A DNA stretch of 64,000 bases. Origin: Thermus tengchongensis (GTDB taxonomy: Bacteria; Deinococcota; Deinococci; Deinococcales; Thermaceae). Made by a program: the position numbers and the translations under genes. Under the pieces are notes generated by a model. It ran no database searches. It saw only the letters and a program-made list of their open reading frames with translations, and had not been told where the DNA came from. The stretch is from the NCBI RefSeq assembly GCF_021462405.1, contig NZ_JAKEDU010000007.1:56401-120400 (forward strand), written 5' to 3'. Positions 1 to 8,686 of the stretch are shown in pieces. The first letter of the stretch is position 1. Each line of letters starts with the position of its first letter.

Positions 1-2
1 GC

Positions 3-308
3 CGGAAGACCCGGGTGAAGGGCCGGGGGCTCAGGGAGCTGGTCTACGGCGAGGAGGTGGTGGACCTGTCCGCCTTGGACCTGTTTGAAAACGCCCAGGT
101 GCGGGCCCTGGGGGCTTGGTTCCAGAGGCTTTGGCGGCTGGCGGATGGTCGGCTCCCCTTAAGGACCCTGGTGGAAACCGCCTTGGAGGGTGTGGAGGAC
201 CTTTTTGCCCTCGAGGAGGCCCCTGAGGTGGCGGAGGTGCGCCCTCTGGAGCTGGGGGCGGCGGTGAACCGGCTCAGGGCCCTAGAGGTTTTGCGGGTGG
301 GGGACTGA
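3..308 (+). CDS. ABC-class predicted ATPase (PF09818 type), C-terminal end only
   Basis: The reading frame is already open at the window edge, so only about the last 100 residues are present. The GTG at position 15 is probably an internal valine. The segment RGLRELVYGEEVVDLSA, followed by LFENAQVRALG and a late AAVNRLRALEVL, resembles the C-terminus of the 'predicted ATPase of the ABC class' family as I remember it. The P-loop and signature motifs would lie upstream. The family has no firmly established role. It ends 52 nt before the aldehyde oxidoreductase gene on the same strand and may be co-transcribed with it. The family call rests on this short tail only. Confidence 0.6.
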   Translation, partial: RKTRVKGRGLRELVYGEEVVDLSALDLFENAQVRALGAWFQRLWRLADGRLPLRTLVETALEGVEDLFALEEAPEVAEVRPLELGAAVNRLRALEVLRVGD

Positions 309-360
309 ACCTTTCCTCCTGCGCCTCGGGATTATCCTGGGGGTCAAGGGGTGGTGGACG

Positions 361-2073
361 GTGTGGCGGTCTTTGAAGCTTGACCTTTCGGCGCGTAAGG
401 CGTACTGGCAAGAGGTGGCCCCGGAGGAGGTGGCCTTTGGCGGGCGGTACCGCACGGGCCAGCTCCTCCTGGAACAGGAGGCCTGGCGCTTTGACCCCCT
501 TTCCCCGGAAAACCCCTTGGTCTTCGCCATCGGTCCTTTGGCGGGCACGGGCTTTTCCAACGCCAACCGCACCAGCGTGGGCACCCGTAGCCCCCTCACC
601 CTGGGCATCAAGGAGGCCAATGGCGGGGGCACCTTCGGCTACGCCTTGGGGCAGATGAAGCTCGCCCACCTGGTCCTTCAGGGGGCAAGCCCCGACTGGG
701 TGGTCCTCCGCATCACCCGGGAGGGCCAGGTCTTCTTTGACCCGGCGGAGGACCTCCTCGGCTTAGGGAACTTTGAGGCCGCGCGGAGGCTTTTCGCCGC
801 CTACGGCCGGAAGATCGCCTTCGCCCTCCTGGGCCCCGTGGGGGAGTACTTGGGCCTTCTTTCCGGCATCGCCTTCTCGGACACGGACGGCCGCCCTTCC
901 CGTCTGGCCGCCCGGGGGGGCGTGGGGGCGGTGATGGGGGCTAAGCGGGTGAAGGCCATCGTGCTGGAGGTCCCGGGGAAGGCGGAGGTCTGGGACAAGC
1001 CCAAGGTGGCAGAGAGCGTCCGCCGCTACGCGGGGCTCCTACGGGAAGACCCCCTGGTCATGCAGTTCTACAACGCCATCGGCACCATGGGCATGGCCGA
1101 CTTCCAAAACGCCTTCGGCGGCCTTCCCGTCCGCAACTTCCGCGAGGGGAGGCTGGCCCCGCCCGAGGCCTTCCGCATGGGCGGGCAGTACATCGCCCCT
1201 TTGAACCGGGCGCGGGGCGGCAAGCACACCCACGCCTGCATGCCGGGGTGCGTGATCCAGTGCTCCAACGTAATCGTGGACGAGAAGGGGGAGGAGGTGG
1301 TCTCCCCCTTGGAGTACGAGACCATCGGCCTTCTGGGCACCAACTGCGGCCTCACCGACCCGGATGCCCTCGCCCGCTTGAACCGCCTGGCCAACGACCT
1401 GGGCATCGACACCATCGAAACCGGGGCCACCTTGGCCCTCCTCATGGAGAAGGGGGAGGGGCCTTGGGGGGACTACGCCTTCATGGAGGCCAGGCTTAAG
1501 GCCCTTTACACCACAAGCGAGGAGGCCCGCTTCCTGGCCCAGGGCACGGCCCGGGTGGGGGAGGCTTTGGGCCTGAAGCGGGTTCCCGTGATCAAGCGCC
1601 AGGCCATCTCCGCCTACGATCCCCGGGTGGTGGAGGCCACGGGCATCACCATGATGACCACCGCCCAGGGGGCGGACCACACCGCGGGAAACGCTCCCAG
1701 GTTGGAAACCCGGGCCATGCCCGTGGAGGAGATCCTCGAGGCCAGTTACCAAGCCCAGGTGAACGCCGCCGCCAACGACAGCCTGGGGCTATGCGTCTTC
1801 GGGGGAAGCGTCACCAACAAGCAGGTGGCGTTCATCACGGAAAGCGTGAACGCCGCCTTGGGCACCGCCCTCACCCCGGCCTTTTGGCGGGAGCTGGGGG
1901 AGGGGGTGCTTCGCCTGGAGCACCGCTTCAACCACCTGGCGGGCTTCAGCCACGAGGACGACCGCCTCCCCGCCTTCTTCTACGAGGAGCCCGTGCCCCC
2001 CAAGGGCTACACCGCCCGCTTCCGCCCCGAGGACCTGGCGCCCCTTTACGAGAGGCTCCACCAGGGGTCGTAA
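361..2073 (+). CDS. Aldehyde:ferredoxin oxidoreductase family (tungsten pterin enzyme)
   Basis: 570 aa with a GTG start. The family oxidises aldehydes to acids using a tungsten bis-pyranopterin cofactor and one [4Fe-4S] cluster and passes electrons to ferredoxin. The N-terminal domain carries IGPLAGTGFSNANRTSVGTR and GGGTFGYALGQMKLAHL, typical cofactor-binding stretches. Cluster cysteines are seen in ACMPGCVIQCSN near residue 300 and in DSLGLCVFGG near residue 478. The first three cysteines are spaced CX3CX3C rather than the CX2CX3C of the Pyrococcus enzyme. Length is slightly under the usual ~600 aa. The last 28 bases overlap the convergent acyl-CoA dehydrogenase gene. The physiological aldehyde is unknown; membership of the family is clear. 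Confidence 0.88.
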   Translation: MWRSLKLDLSARKAYWQEVAPEEVAFGGRYRTGQLLLEQEAWRFDPLSPENPLVFAIGPLAGTGFSNANRTSVGTRSPLTLGIKEANGGGTFGYALGQMKLAHLVLQGASPDWVVLRITREGQVFFDPAEDLLGLGNFEAARRLFAAYGRKIAFALLGPVGEYLGLLSGIAFSDTDGRPSRLAARGGVGAVMGAKRVKAIVLEVPGKAEVWDKPKVAESVRRYAGLLREDPLVMQFYNAIGTMGMADFQNAFGGLPVRNFREGRLAPPEAFRMGGQYIAPLNRARGGKHTHACMPGCVIQCSNVIVDEKGEEVVSPLEYETIGLLGTNCGLTDPDALARLNRLANDLGIDTIETGATLALLMEKGEGPWGDYAFMEARLKALYTTSEEARFLAQGTARVGEALGLKRVPVIKRQAISAYDPRVVEATGITMMTTAQGADHTAGNAPRLETRAMPVEEILEASYQAQVNAAANDSLGLCVFGGSVTNKQVAFITESVNAALGTALTPAFWRELGEGVLRLEHRFNHLAGFSHEDDRLPAFFYEEPVPPKGYTARFRPEDLAPLYERLHQGS

Positions 2074-3593
2074 AGCTCGGGCCGCCGGGCGGAGGGGGGC
2101 AGGGCTTCCCCTTCCAGGAAGGCCCGGGCGTAGAGCCGGGCCAGTTCGGGGAAGGGGTCCTCGCCCACCTGCTCCAGGGCGTGGACCGCGGCGGCGTCCG
2201 CCAGGTTCCGCAGGGCCTCCTTGGCGTACCAGGGGCCTTCCTCCGCCAGGCGCCTTAGGGCCTTCTCCGCGTGGGCCAGGGCCTCTGGGCTTGCTTTGAG
2301 GAGCTCCAGGAAGGGCTCGTGGGCCCGCTTCTTGGCGATGGCCTCCGCCATGTCCAGGGCCTGGATGTTGGCGGGGCCCTCCCAGATGGGGGTGATGAGG
2401 GCCTCCCGGTGCCAGCGGGCCACCCCGTACTCCTCCAAAAAGCCCAGGCCCCCAAAGAGCTCCATGGCCAGCTGGGTGATGGCGCTGGCGTGCTCGGCGG
2501 TGCGCCCCTTGGCCAGGTGGGAAAGGAGCCTGGCCAGGTGGTAGGCCTCGCTGTAGGGTGGCCGCTCCTCCCAGGCCCGGTCAAAGGCTTGGATGGCCAG
2601 GAAGGCCAAGGCCGTGCCCCCCACCTGCCGTAGGCGCATGGTGAGGAGGTCGTGCTGGACCAGGTCGTGGTCCAGGAGCCTCTTGCCGAAGGCAGTCCGC
2701 CGCCTCACCCGGAAGAGGACCTCGAGGTGAGCCTTCTTGGCGATGCCCATGGCGGCGGCCGCGTTGGCCAGCCGGCTCACCGTGAGGTTCTCCAAGGTGT
2801 AGTAGATGCCCTCCTCAGCCTTGCCGATGAGATGAGCCAGGCTCCCTTCCAGCTCCACCTCCCCCGAGGGCACCGCCCGGGTGGCCAGCTTCTCCTTGAA
2901 GCGGCGCACGGTGAAGTTGAGCCGCCCTTCCACCTCCCGGGGCAGGAGGAAGAGGGCCAGGCCCTTGGGCCCTTCGGGAGCCCCTTCCGGCCTGGCGGTG
3001 ACGATGGCGTAGTCCGCCAGGCCCGCTCCCGAGGCGAAGTACTTGTCCCCCCCGTAGAGCCGCCAGGCCCCACCTTCCTTCCGGGCCAGGGTGCGGTTGG
3101 CCCCCAGGTCGCTTCCCCCCTGGATCTCCGTCATCCAGGTGGCCCCGAAGGCCGGGCCGTAAAGGAGCTCCCGCTTCACCGCCTCGTGCTCCGGGGCGTA
3201 CTTGTGGAGGGCGTAGGCCACCTGGTGGGTGATGGTAAGGATGCAGTAAAGCCCTCCGTCCGCCAGGAGGTAGCCCAGGGCGTAATGAAGGGGCCAGCCC
3301 CGGCCCTCGTAGGCGGGACGGATCATGGGGCGGAGCTTTTCCAGAAGGGCGGCCTGGGCGGGGGAGAGGAGGGCCCGGTCGATGCGGTTGCCGTCCAGGT
3401 CGTGCATCTGCAGGCGGGGCGGGGCGTCTTGGTCCACGTGGTGGGCCACCTCCAAGACCTCCTCCCCCACCAGCCTCCCGAAGGCGGAAAGCTCCTCCTG
3501 GGGAAGGCCGGGAGCGAAGGTGTCCAGGATCGCTTTCAGGTCGGGGTCTAGGGCGTAGTGGTTCTCGCCTTGGCTGTAGAAGCGTTCCTTCAT
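2046..3593 (-). CDS. Acyl-CoA dehydrogenase, AidB/FadE-like
   Basis: 515 aa FAD enzyme predicted to introduce the alpha-beta double bond in an acyl-CoA. MTEIQGGSDLGANRT (the AidB-like MTExQGGSD motif), FASGAGLADYAIVTARPEG in the middle domain, FGKRLLDHDLVQHDL, and a C-terminal PIWEGPANIQALDM place it in the longer AidB-like branch; the Glu of WEG is the candidate catalytic base. The start at 3593 is chosen because GCGGAGG lies just upstream and the next upstream ATG adds 15 residues of low-quality sequence. It runs convergent to the aldehyde oxidoreductase gene and overlaps its end by 28 bp. Substrate chain length cannot be told. Confidence 0.88.
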   Translation of the reverse strand: MKERFYSQGENHYALDPDLKAILDTFAPGLPQEELSAFGRLVGEEVLEVAHHVDQDAPPRLQMHDLDGNRIDRALLSPAQAALLEKLRPMIRPAYEGRGWPLHYALGYLLADGGLYCILTITHQVAYALHKYAPEHEAVKRELLYGPAFGATWMTEIQGGSDLGANRTLARKEGGAWRLYGGDKYFASGAGLADYAIVTARPEGAPEGPKGLALFLLPREVEGRLNFTVRRFKEKLATRAVPSGEVELEGSLAHLIGKAEEGIYYTLENLTVSRLANAAAAMGIAKKAHLEVLFRVRRRTAFGKRLLDHDLVQHDLLTMRLRQVGGTALAFLAIQAFDRAWEERPPYSEAYHLARLLSHLAKGRTAEHASAITQLAMELFGGLGFLEEYGVARWHREALITPIWEGPANIQALDMAEAIAKKRAHEPFLELLKASPEALAHAEKALRRLAEEGPWYAKEALRNLADAAAVHALEQVGEDPFPELARLYARAFLEGEALPPSARRPELYDPWWSLS

Positions 3594-3663
3594 GGCGGCC
3601 TCCGCTCCGAGGCTACCCCCTTCCGGGGCAGGGGTCAAGGGATCCCGAGGGTCTGGGGGGGCT

Positions 3664-3669
3664 TAAAGT
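3664..3669 (+). promoter_or_regulatory. -10 box TAAAGT for a leaderless pxpBC start
   Basis: TAAAGT ends 6 nt before the GTG at 3676, which would place transcription initiation at or within 1-2 nt of the start codon. There is no ribosome binding site in the gap. No clear -35 is visible. Confidence 0.5.
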
Positions 3670-3675
3670 GGGGGC

Positions 3676-5226
3676 GTGGAGGGGTTTTACCTGGTCTTCG
3701 GGGAGGGGCTTTCCGAGGAGGCCAACCGCTGGGCGCAGGCCCTGGCCCGGGCCCTGCTGAAGGCCCCGCCCCAAGGCCTTCTGGAGGCCGTGCCCGCTTA
3801 CGGCACCCTCTACCTGGAGTACGACCCCCGGCGCCTCTCCCGGAGGCGTCTTCTCCGGCTCCTTCGCCTTCCGGAGGAGGAAGGGCTTGAGGAGCGGGTG
3901 GTGGAGGTTCCCCTCCGCTACGATGGGGAAGACCTCCCAGAGGTGGCGGCCCGCACCGGCCTCGCCCTCGAGGAGGTGAAGCGCCGCCACCAAGCCCCCC
4001 TCTACCGGGTCTACGCCCTGGGCTTCACCCCAGGGTTTCCCTTCATGGCCCCGGTGGACGAGGCCCTGCGCCTGCCCCGCAGGGCGCACCCCAGGCCCCG
4101 GGTGCCCGCCCATGCCGTGGCCATGGCGGGGCCGCAGACGGGCATCTACCCCCTGCCTTCCCCCGGGGGCTGGCACCTTTTGGGCACCGCTTTGGTAGCC
4201 GTGTATGACCCCCACCGGGAGGAGCCCTTCCTTCTCCGCCCGGGGGACCGGGTGCGTTTCCGGGAAGCGGAGGGCCCCACGCCTCCCGAGCCCGAGCCCC
4301 TGGAGCTTTTGCCGCAAGACCCCAGGCTTCCCGCCTTCCGGGTGGAGGAACCCGGCCTTCTGGACCTGGTGGTGGACGGGGGACGGTTTCGGGTGGGGCA
4401 CCTGGGCCTGGCCCGCTCCGGCCCCCTGGACCCCCGGTCGGCGGGGCTGGCGAACCGCCTGGTGGGTAACCCCCCGGGCGCGCCCCTTTTGGAGGTGGCC
4501 TACCGGGGTCCGGTCCTCACCGCCCTTAGGGATTTGGTGGTGGGCTTGGCGGGATACGGCCTTGTGGCCCTTCTGGATGGGGAGGAGATCGGGCCAGGCC
4601 AGAGCTTTCTTTGGCCAAAGGGCAAGACCCTTTCCTTCCGGCCTCGAGGCCGGGGGGTGAGGGTTTACCTGGCGGTGGCGGGGGGCCTCGAGGTCCAAAG
4701 CTTTTTGGGCTCCGCTTCCCCAGACCTCCGGGGCCGGGTGGGCCGGGCCCTCAGGGCTGGGGACGTGTTGGGCTTGGGGGAGGACCGGCCTGCGCGTCCG
4801 GGCATGGCCTTTCCCCAGCTTTCCCTGCCGCTACCCTTGAGCTTGCGCCTCCTCCCCGGGCCCCAGTTCACCGAGGAGGCCTGGAGGGCGTTCCTCTCCG
4901 GGGCCTTCCGCGTGGTGCGGGCGGACCGCATGGGGGTGGAGCTCCTGGGCCCGGAGGTGCCGGGAGGGGAGGGGCTTTCCGAGGCCACTCCTTTGGGTGG
5001 GGTGCAGGTTCCCCCTTCCGGCAGGCCCCTGGTGCTCCTGGCGGACAAGGGGAGCCTCGGGGGGTACGCCAAGCCGGTGAGGGTACATCCAGAGGACCTT
5101 TGGCTGCTAGGGCAGGTGTGGCCGGGTGCAGAGCTGAAGTTCACAAGCGGGTTTAATCGTGAACAGAAGCACAAAATGCCCATCCGGTTGCCCTGGGAGA
5201 GAGTAAACCCCCAACGCCTCCGCTAG
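3676..5226 (+). CDS. Fused 5-oxoprolinase subunits PxpB-PxpC (KipI-KipA type)
   Basis: 516 aa. Residues about 1-205 form a KipI/PxpB domain (GFTPGFPFMAPVDEALRLPR and AGPQTGIYPLPSPGGWHLLG). Residues about 215-510 form the KipA/PxpC biotin-dependent carboxylase-like domain (GPLDPRSAGLANRLVGN, late GYAKPVRVHPEDL). In bacteria PxpB and PxpC work with PxpA in ATP-dependent opening of 5-oxoproline to glutamate; here the two subunits are one chain. PxpA is not in the window. GTG start, apparently leaderless behind TAAAGT at 3664. The gene was formerly annotated as allophanate hydrolase or a kinase-A inhibitor; no urea-related genes are nearby. Confidence 0.85.
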   Translation: MEGFYLVFGEGLSEEANRWAQALARALLKAPPQGLLEAVPAYGTLYLEYDPRRLSRRRLLRLLRLPEEEGLEERVVEVPLRYDGEDLPEVAARTGLALEEVKRRHQAPLYRVYALGFTPGFPFMAPVDEALRLPRRAHPRPRVPAHAVAMAGPQTGIYPLPSPGGWHLLGTALVAVYDPHREEPFLLRPGDRVRFREAEGPTPPEPEPLELLPQDPRLPAFRVEEPGLLDLVVDGGRFRVGHLGLARSGPLDPRSAGLANRLVGNPPGAPLLEVAYRGPVLTALRDLVVGLAGYGLVALLDGEEIGPGQSFLWPKGKTLSFRPRGRGVRVYLAVAGGLEVQSFLGSASPDLRGRVGRALRAGDVLGLGEDRPARPGMAFPQLSLPLPLSLRLLPGPQFTEEAWRAFLSGAFRVVRADRMGVELLGPEVPGGEGLSEATPLGGVQVPPSGRPLVLLADKGSLGGYAKPVRVHPEDLWLLGQVWPGAELKFTSGFNREQKHKMPIRLPWERVNPQRLR

Positions 5227-5237
5227 CCTGTAGACTA

Positions 5238-5335
5238 AAGCGCCCGCACGGAAACCGCCCCATGGGGGCTAGCGTCCTTTACCCATTACCCTTCTGGGGC
5301 TCCCAGCCTGGGGCAAGCCCCGACGGGATGGCTAG
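5238..5335 (+). repeat. Possible diverged copy of the ~106-bp intergenic repeat
   Basis: Between the convergent ends of pxpBC and the thiolase gene. CCCGCACG, GCCCCA and, near the end, GCAAGCCCCGACGGG line up in order with the conserved repeat copies at 30.9, 49.2 and 62.7 kb (the last block is GCAAGCCACGACGGGG there). The middle cannot be aligned with confidence and the 12-bp hairpin is lost. Confidence 0.35.
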
Positions 5336-6534
5336 ACCCGCTCCACCACCACCGCAATCCCCTGCCCCACGCCGATGCACATGGTGGCTAGGCCGAATTG
5401 CACGTCCCGCCGCCTCATCTCGTGGACCAGGGTGGTGAGGATCCGGGCCCCCGAGGCCCCCAGGGGGTGGCCCAGGGCGATGGCCCCCCCGTTGGGGTTC
5501 AGGCGGGGGTCCTCCATGTCTAGGCCCCACTCCCTGAGCACCGCCAGGCTTTGGGCGGCGAAGGCCTCGTTGAGCTCGATAAGGCCGATATCCCTTAAGG
5601 TAAGCCCGGCCCGCTCCAGGGCCTTTTTCGTGGCGGGCACTGGCCCGATGCCCATGATTCTGGGGGGAACCCCGGCCACGGCGATGCTCCGCACTCGGGC
5701 CAGGGGGGTGAGGCCGTGGGCCTTGGCGTAGCCGTCGGAGACCAGGAGGACCGCTGCCGCCCCGTCGTTTAAGGGGCTGGAGTTGCCCGCGGTCACCGTG
5801 CCTCCTTCCCGGAACACGGGCCGGAGCTGGGCCAGCCGCTCCAAGGAGGTGTCCCGCCTGGGACCCTCGTCCACCGCCACCAGGGCTTCCTCCTTGCCCC
5901 GCTTCACCGGTACGGGGACCACCTCCTCTTGGAAGCGGCCCTCGTCCCAGGCGCGGAGGGCCTTCTGGTGGGAGAGGAAGGCGAAGCGGTCCTGCTCCTC
6001 CCGGGGGATGCGGTACATCTCCGCCAGGTTCTCGGCGGTTTCCCCCATGCTCTCCGTGCCGTAGAGGGCCTGCATCCTGGGATTCACCAGCCGCCAGCCC
6101 AGGGTGGTGTCGTACATCACCTGGTTGCCAGTGGGGAAGGGCCTTTCCGCCTTGGGCACCACAAAGGGAGCCCGGGACATGGACTCCACGCCGCTTCCGA
6201 TGTAGACCTGGCCCTCCCCGGCCCAGATGGCCCGGGCCGCCTGGGCCACGGCCTCAAGCCCAGAGCCGCAAAGGCGGTTCACGGTGCAGCCCGCCACCTC
6301 CACGGGGAAACCCGCCAGGAGGAGGGCCATGCGGGCCACGTTGCGGTTGTCCTCCCCCGCTTGGTTGGCGCAGCCGGCGTAGACGTCCTCCACCTCCTCC
6401 TTGGGCACGCCGGAGCGCTCCATGAGGGCGGAAAGGACATGGGCCAGGAGGTCGTCGGGGCGCACGCTGGCCAGGGCACCCCCGTGCTTGCCGATGGGGG
6501 TTCTTAGGGCTTGGACGATCCAGGCTTCGGGCAT
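5332..6534 (-). CDS. Acetyl-CoA acyltransferase (thiolase)
   Basis: 400 aa, full thiolase length. Cleaves 3-ketoacyl-CoA with CoA to acetyl-CoA plus a shortened acyl-CoA, or the reverse. The nucleophile is C89 in VNRLCGSGLEAV, with H356 in ALGHPLGASGAR and C386 in CIGVGQGIA completing the active site. The close match across NEAFAAQSLAVLREWGLD fits the FadA/PaaJ/PhaA group, which cannot be separated further by eye. The start at 6534 is preceded by AAGGAGG. A good promoter and a near-consensus PfmR operator lie upstream, so it probably supplies the last step of the fatty-acid or phenylacetate routes encoded at 13-31 kb. Confidence 0.92.
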   Translation of the reverse strand: MPEAWIVQALRTPIGKHGGALASVRPDDLLAHVLSALMERSGVPKEEVEDVYAGCANQAGEDNRNVARMALLLAGFPVEVAGCTVNRLCGSGLEAVAQAARAIWAGEGQVYIGSGVESMSRAPFVVPKAERPFPTGNQVMYDTTLGWRLVNPRMQALYGTESMGETAENLAEMYRIPREEQDRFAFLSHQKALRAWDEGRFQEEVVPVPVKRGKEEALVAVDEGPRRDTSLERLAQLRPVFREGGTVTAGNSSPLNDGAAAVLLVSDGYAKAHGLTPLARVRSIAVAGVPPRIMGIGPVPATKKALERAGLTLRDIGLIELNEAFAAQSLAVLREWGLDMEDPRLNPNGGAIALGHPLGASGARILTTLVHEMRRRDVQFGLATMCIGVGQGIAVVVERV

Positions 6535-6543
6535 GGGGCCTCC

Positions 6544-6561
6544 TTACCGAACGGTTGGTAA
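6544..6561 (-). promoter_or_regulatory. PfmR-type operator before the thiolase gene
   Basis: Read on the thiolase strand the site is TACCAACCGTTCGGTA inside an 18-bp pseudo-palindrome with TTACC/GGTAA arms. It differs at one fixed position from TACCGACCGNTNGGTN, the T. thermophilus PfmR consensus as I recall it. It sits between the -10 box and the ribosome site, where a bound repressor would block initiation. Confidence 0.65.
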
Positions 6562-6562
6562 C

Positions 6563-6591
6563 AGCTTAAGGCGATTGGAGATGGATGTCAA
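6563..6591 (-). promoter_or_regulatory. Thiolase promoter, TTGACA-17-TAAGCT
   Basis: On the minus strand TTGACA (6591-6586) is followed after exactly 17 nt by TAAGCT (6568-6563). The expected start of transcription falls inside the operator at 6544-6561. Confidence 0.65.
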
Positions 6592-6639
6592 CGATGCATC
6601 GGTGAGAGATAGTGCACGAGCGTGTGAAATCGTGACAGA

Positions 6640-8628
6640 CTACACTAAATGCGCTCCCCGGTAGACCTCCCGAATCTCCACCCACAAGGCTTCCACATCC
6701 CCCGCAGGCATGCGGCAACTCTCCGCGTGGCAGAGGTAGGCCCTTCCAGGCTCCCGTCCCACAAGCCCCGGAAGGGCATCGGCAGGGCCCACGACCAGTT
6801 GGGTAAGGGGAAGGTACAGCCTTTTCGCCTCTTCCCAAAGGGAAGAGGGCAAGGGAAGGGCGAGGGCGGTCCCTTCCTGCAGCAGGCGGTGGACCATGAG
6901 AAATCCAGGCAGGGCCTGGGGGTGGCGCTCCAACCACAGGGCTACGCCCTCCATAAGCGTCTGGGCCCGTTTCCGGTAGTCCCCTCCAAAGGCAGCTTCA
7001 AGCCGCCAAAAGGCTTCCGCCAGGGCGCTTGCACCCGAGGGAACGGTGGTCTCCTCTACCTCCTTAGCGGGGAGGGGTAGGGGCTTTGGGCTGGATGGGC
7101 TACCCTCGAGGTCCCCTCCCCGAAAAACCTCCCAAGCCGCCTCCGCCAAGGACCTTGCCCGCTCCAGATAGGGCCACTCCCCAGTGGCAGCGTAAAGCTC
7201 CAGCAGGGCCAAGGCGGTGAGGCTCTGATCCTGGAGGAAGGCTTCTTCCCCCAGGGCCCCCGCGCGCCAGGCGTGGCGCACCAGGCCGTCCCTGCCCAGG
7301 GTGCCCAGGAGAAAGCGGGCCCCCTTGTAGGCAGCCGCCAGGTAGCCCTCGTGGCCAAGGAGCCTACCCGCCTCCGCCAAGGCCCGCACCGCCAAGGCCG
7401 ACCCATCCGCCAGGACCTTGTCGTCCAGGTCTGGGGGAACCCGGCGGCGCCGCCAGGCCAGGAGGCGGAAGCGCACCCGCGCCCGCCATGCGGCAAAGGC
7501 CTCCCCCAGCTCCTCCCGGAGCTCCTCCTCGCCCCAGGCGGTGAGGACCCTCCTCCCTCCTTCCCCCACCAGGGGGGTGGTTTCCAGGCGGAAGTAGCGG
7601 CGGGCCAAGGGGAAGTCCTCACCCAGGGCCTTCTCCAACTCCTCTGCGGTCCAGGTGTAGTAGCGCCCCTCCTCCCCCTCGCTCTCGGCGCTCAGGGCGG
7701 TGTAAAAACCCCCCTCGGGTCCCTGCATGCCACGAAGCCAGTCCAAGGTCTCTTGGGCCACCCGCAGGAAAAGGTCCTCGCCGAAGACCCGATAGGCCCC
7801 CAGATACACCCGGGCGAGAAGGGCGTTGTCGTAGAGCATCTTCTCAAAGTGGGGAAGGTACCAAAACCGGTCCACGGCGTAGCGGTGAAACCCCCCGCCC
7901 ACCTGGTCGTAGACCCCGCCTAGGGCCATGGCCCTTAGGGTTTTCCGGAGGATCCGCCGCGCCTCCCCTTCCCCCCGCCAGGCCAGGGCCAGGAGGTAAA
8001 GGAGCAGGTTCCCTTGGGGAAACTTAGGCGCGGGGAGAAACCCGCCCCACTCCGGGTCGAAGGCGTAAATCAGATACCGCAAGGCCTTTCCCTCCACGTC
8101 CTGGGGCACGGGTCCAGGAGGGGGAGTTAGGCTTCGCCAAAGGGCCTGGGACAGCTCTTCCGCTTCCTTAAGCAGGGCCTCCCGCTCCTCCCGCCAGGCC
8201 CGGGCCACCGCCAGGAGGACCCGCCGGAAACCCGGAAGCCCTCCCCGGTCCTCCTTGGGGAAGTAGGTCCCCCCGAAGAAGGGCTTGCCCTCCGGGGTCA
8301 GAAAGAGGCTCATGGGCCAGCCCCCCTGGCCCGTGAGGCTCACCAGGGCCCGCATGTAGGCGGCGTCCACGTCGGGGCGCTCCTCCCGGTCCACCTTCAC
8401 CGGGACGAAGTGGCGGTTCAGAAGCTCCGCCACCTCTGGGTCCTGGAAGGACTCCCGGTGCATGACATGGCACCAGTGGCAGGCGTGGTACCCCACGGAG
8501 AGGAAGAGGGGCTTATCCTCGGCCCGCGCTTTTTGGAAAGCTTCCTCGCCAAAGGGATACCAGTCCACCGGGTCGTCGGCGTGGGCCAGGAGGTAGGGGC
8601 TGCGGGCGTGCTTGAGGCGATTCCCCAT
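6640..8628 (-). CDS. Thioredoxin-domain protein of the YyaL/DUF255 (SSP411) family
   Basis: 662 aa. The N-terminal ~160 residues are a thioredoxin-like domain beginning [21 protein letters not shown] and carrying the CXXC site in [11 protein letters not shown]. The remainder is an alpha/alpha-barrel resembling N-acylglucosamine 2-epimerase or glycosidase folds ([40 protein letters not shown]). Length and order match the widespread bacterial YyaL family, whose reaction is not established. It is divergent from nadC. A weak TAGGCT lies 6 nt before the ATG, so this start may also be leaderless. The final residues end about 100 nt from the thiolase start; the two could be read through, although thiolase has its own promoter. 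Confidence 0.88.
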   Translation of the reverse strand: MGNRLKHARSPYLLAHADDPVDWYPFGEEAFQKARAEDKPLFLSVGYHACHWCHVMHRESFQDPEVAELLNRHFVPVKVDREERPDVDAAYMRALVSLTGQGGWPMSLFLTPEGKPFFGGTYFPKEDRGGLPGFRRVLLAVARAWREEREALLKEAEELSQALWRSLTPPPGPVPQDVEGKALRYLIYAFDPEWGGFLPAPKFPQGNLLLYLLALAWRGEGEARRILRKTLRAMALGGVYDQVGGGFHRYAVDRFWYLPHFEKMLYDNALLARVYLGAYRVFGEDLFLRVAQETLDWLRGMQGPEGGFYTALSAESEGEEGRYYTWTAEELEKALGEDFPLARRYFRLETTPLVGEGGRRVLTAWGEEELREELGEAFAAWRARVRFRLLAWRRRRVPPDLDDKVLADGSALAVRALAEAGRLLGHEGYLAAAYKGARFLLGTLGRDGLVRHAWRAGALGEEAFLQDQSLTALALLELYAATGEWPYLERARSLAEAAWEVFRGGDLEGSPSSPKPLPLPAKEVEETTVPSGASALAEAFWRLEAAFGGDYRKRAQTLMEGVALWLERHPQALPGFLMVHRLLQEGTALALPLPSSLWEEAKRLYLPLTQLVVGPADALPGLVGREPGRAYLCHAESCRMPAGDVEALWVEIREVYRGAHLV

Positions 8629-8673
8629 GGCCCTAGCCTAGCCCGCAGACGGAACGCCCCGGGGCGCTTTCCT

Positions 8674-8679
8674 TACAAT
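8674..8679 (+). promoter_or_regulatory. -10 box TACAAT for nadC
   Basis: TACAAT overlaps the upstream ATG at 8678 and ends 7 nt before the ATG at 8687. The later ATG is therefore the likely true start, on a leaderless or nearly leaderless mRNA. Confidence 0.6.
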
Positions 8680-8686
8680 GGAGGGC

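Noticed and set aside
274..669. Long open frames opposite or shifted against real genes throughout the window
   Set aside because: In this GC-rich DNA antisense and shifted frames stay open by composition; their translations are Gly/Pro/Arg/His-rich with no family motifs, and each lies over a well-supported gene.
6603..6640. CRP-like half sites (TGTCACGATTTCACA on the minus strand)
   Set aside because: The fixed bases of the T. thermophilus CRP consensus are not satisfied in the left half.
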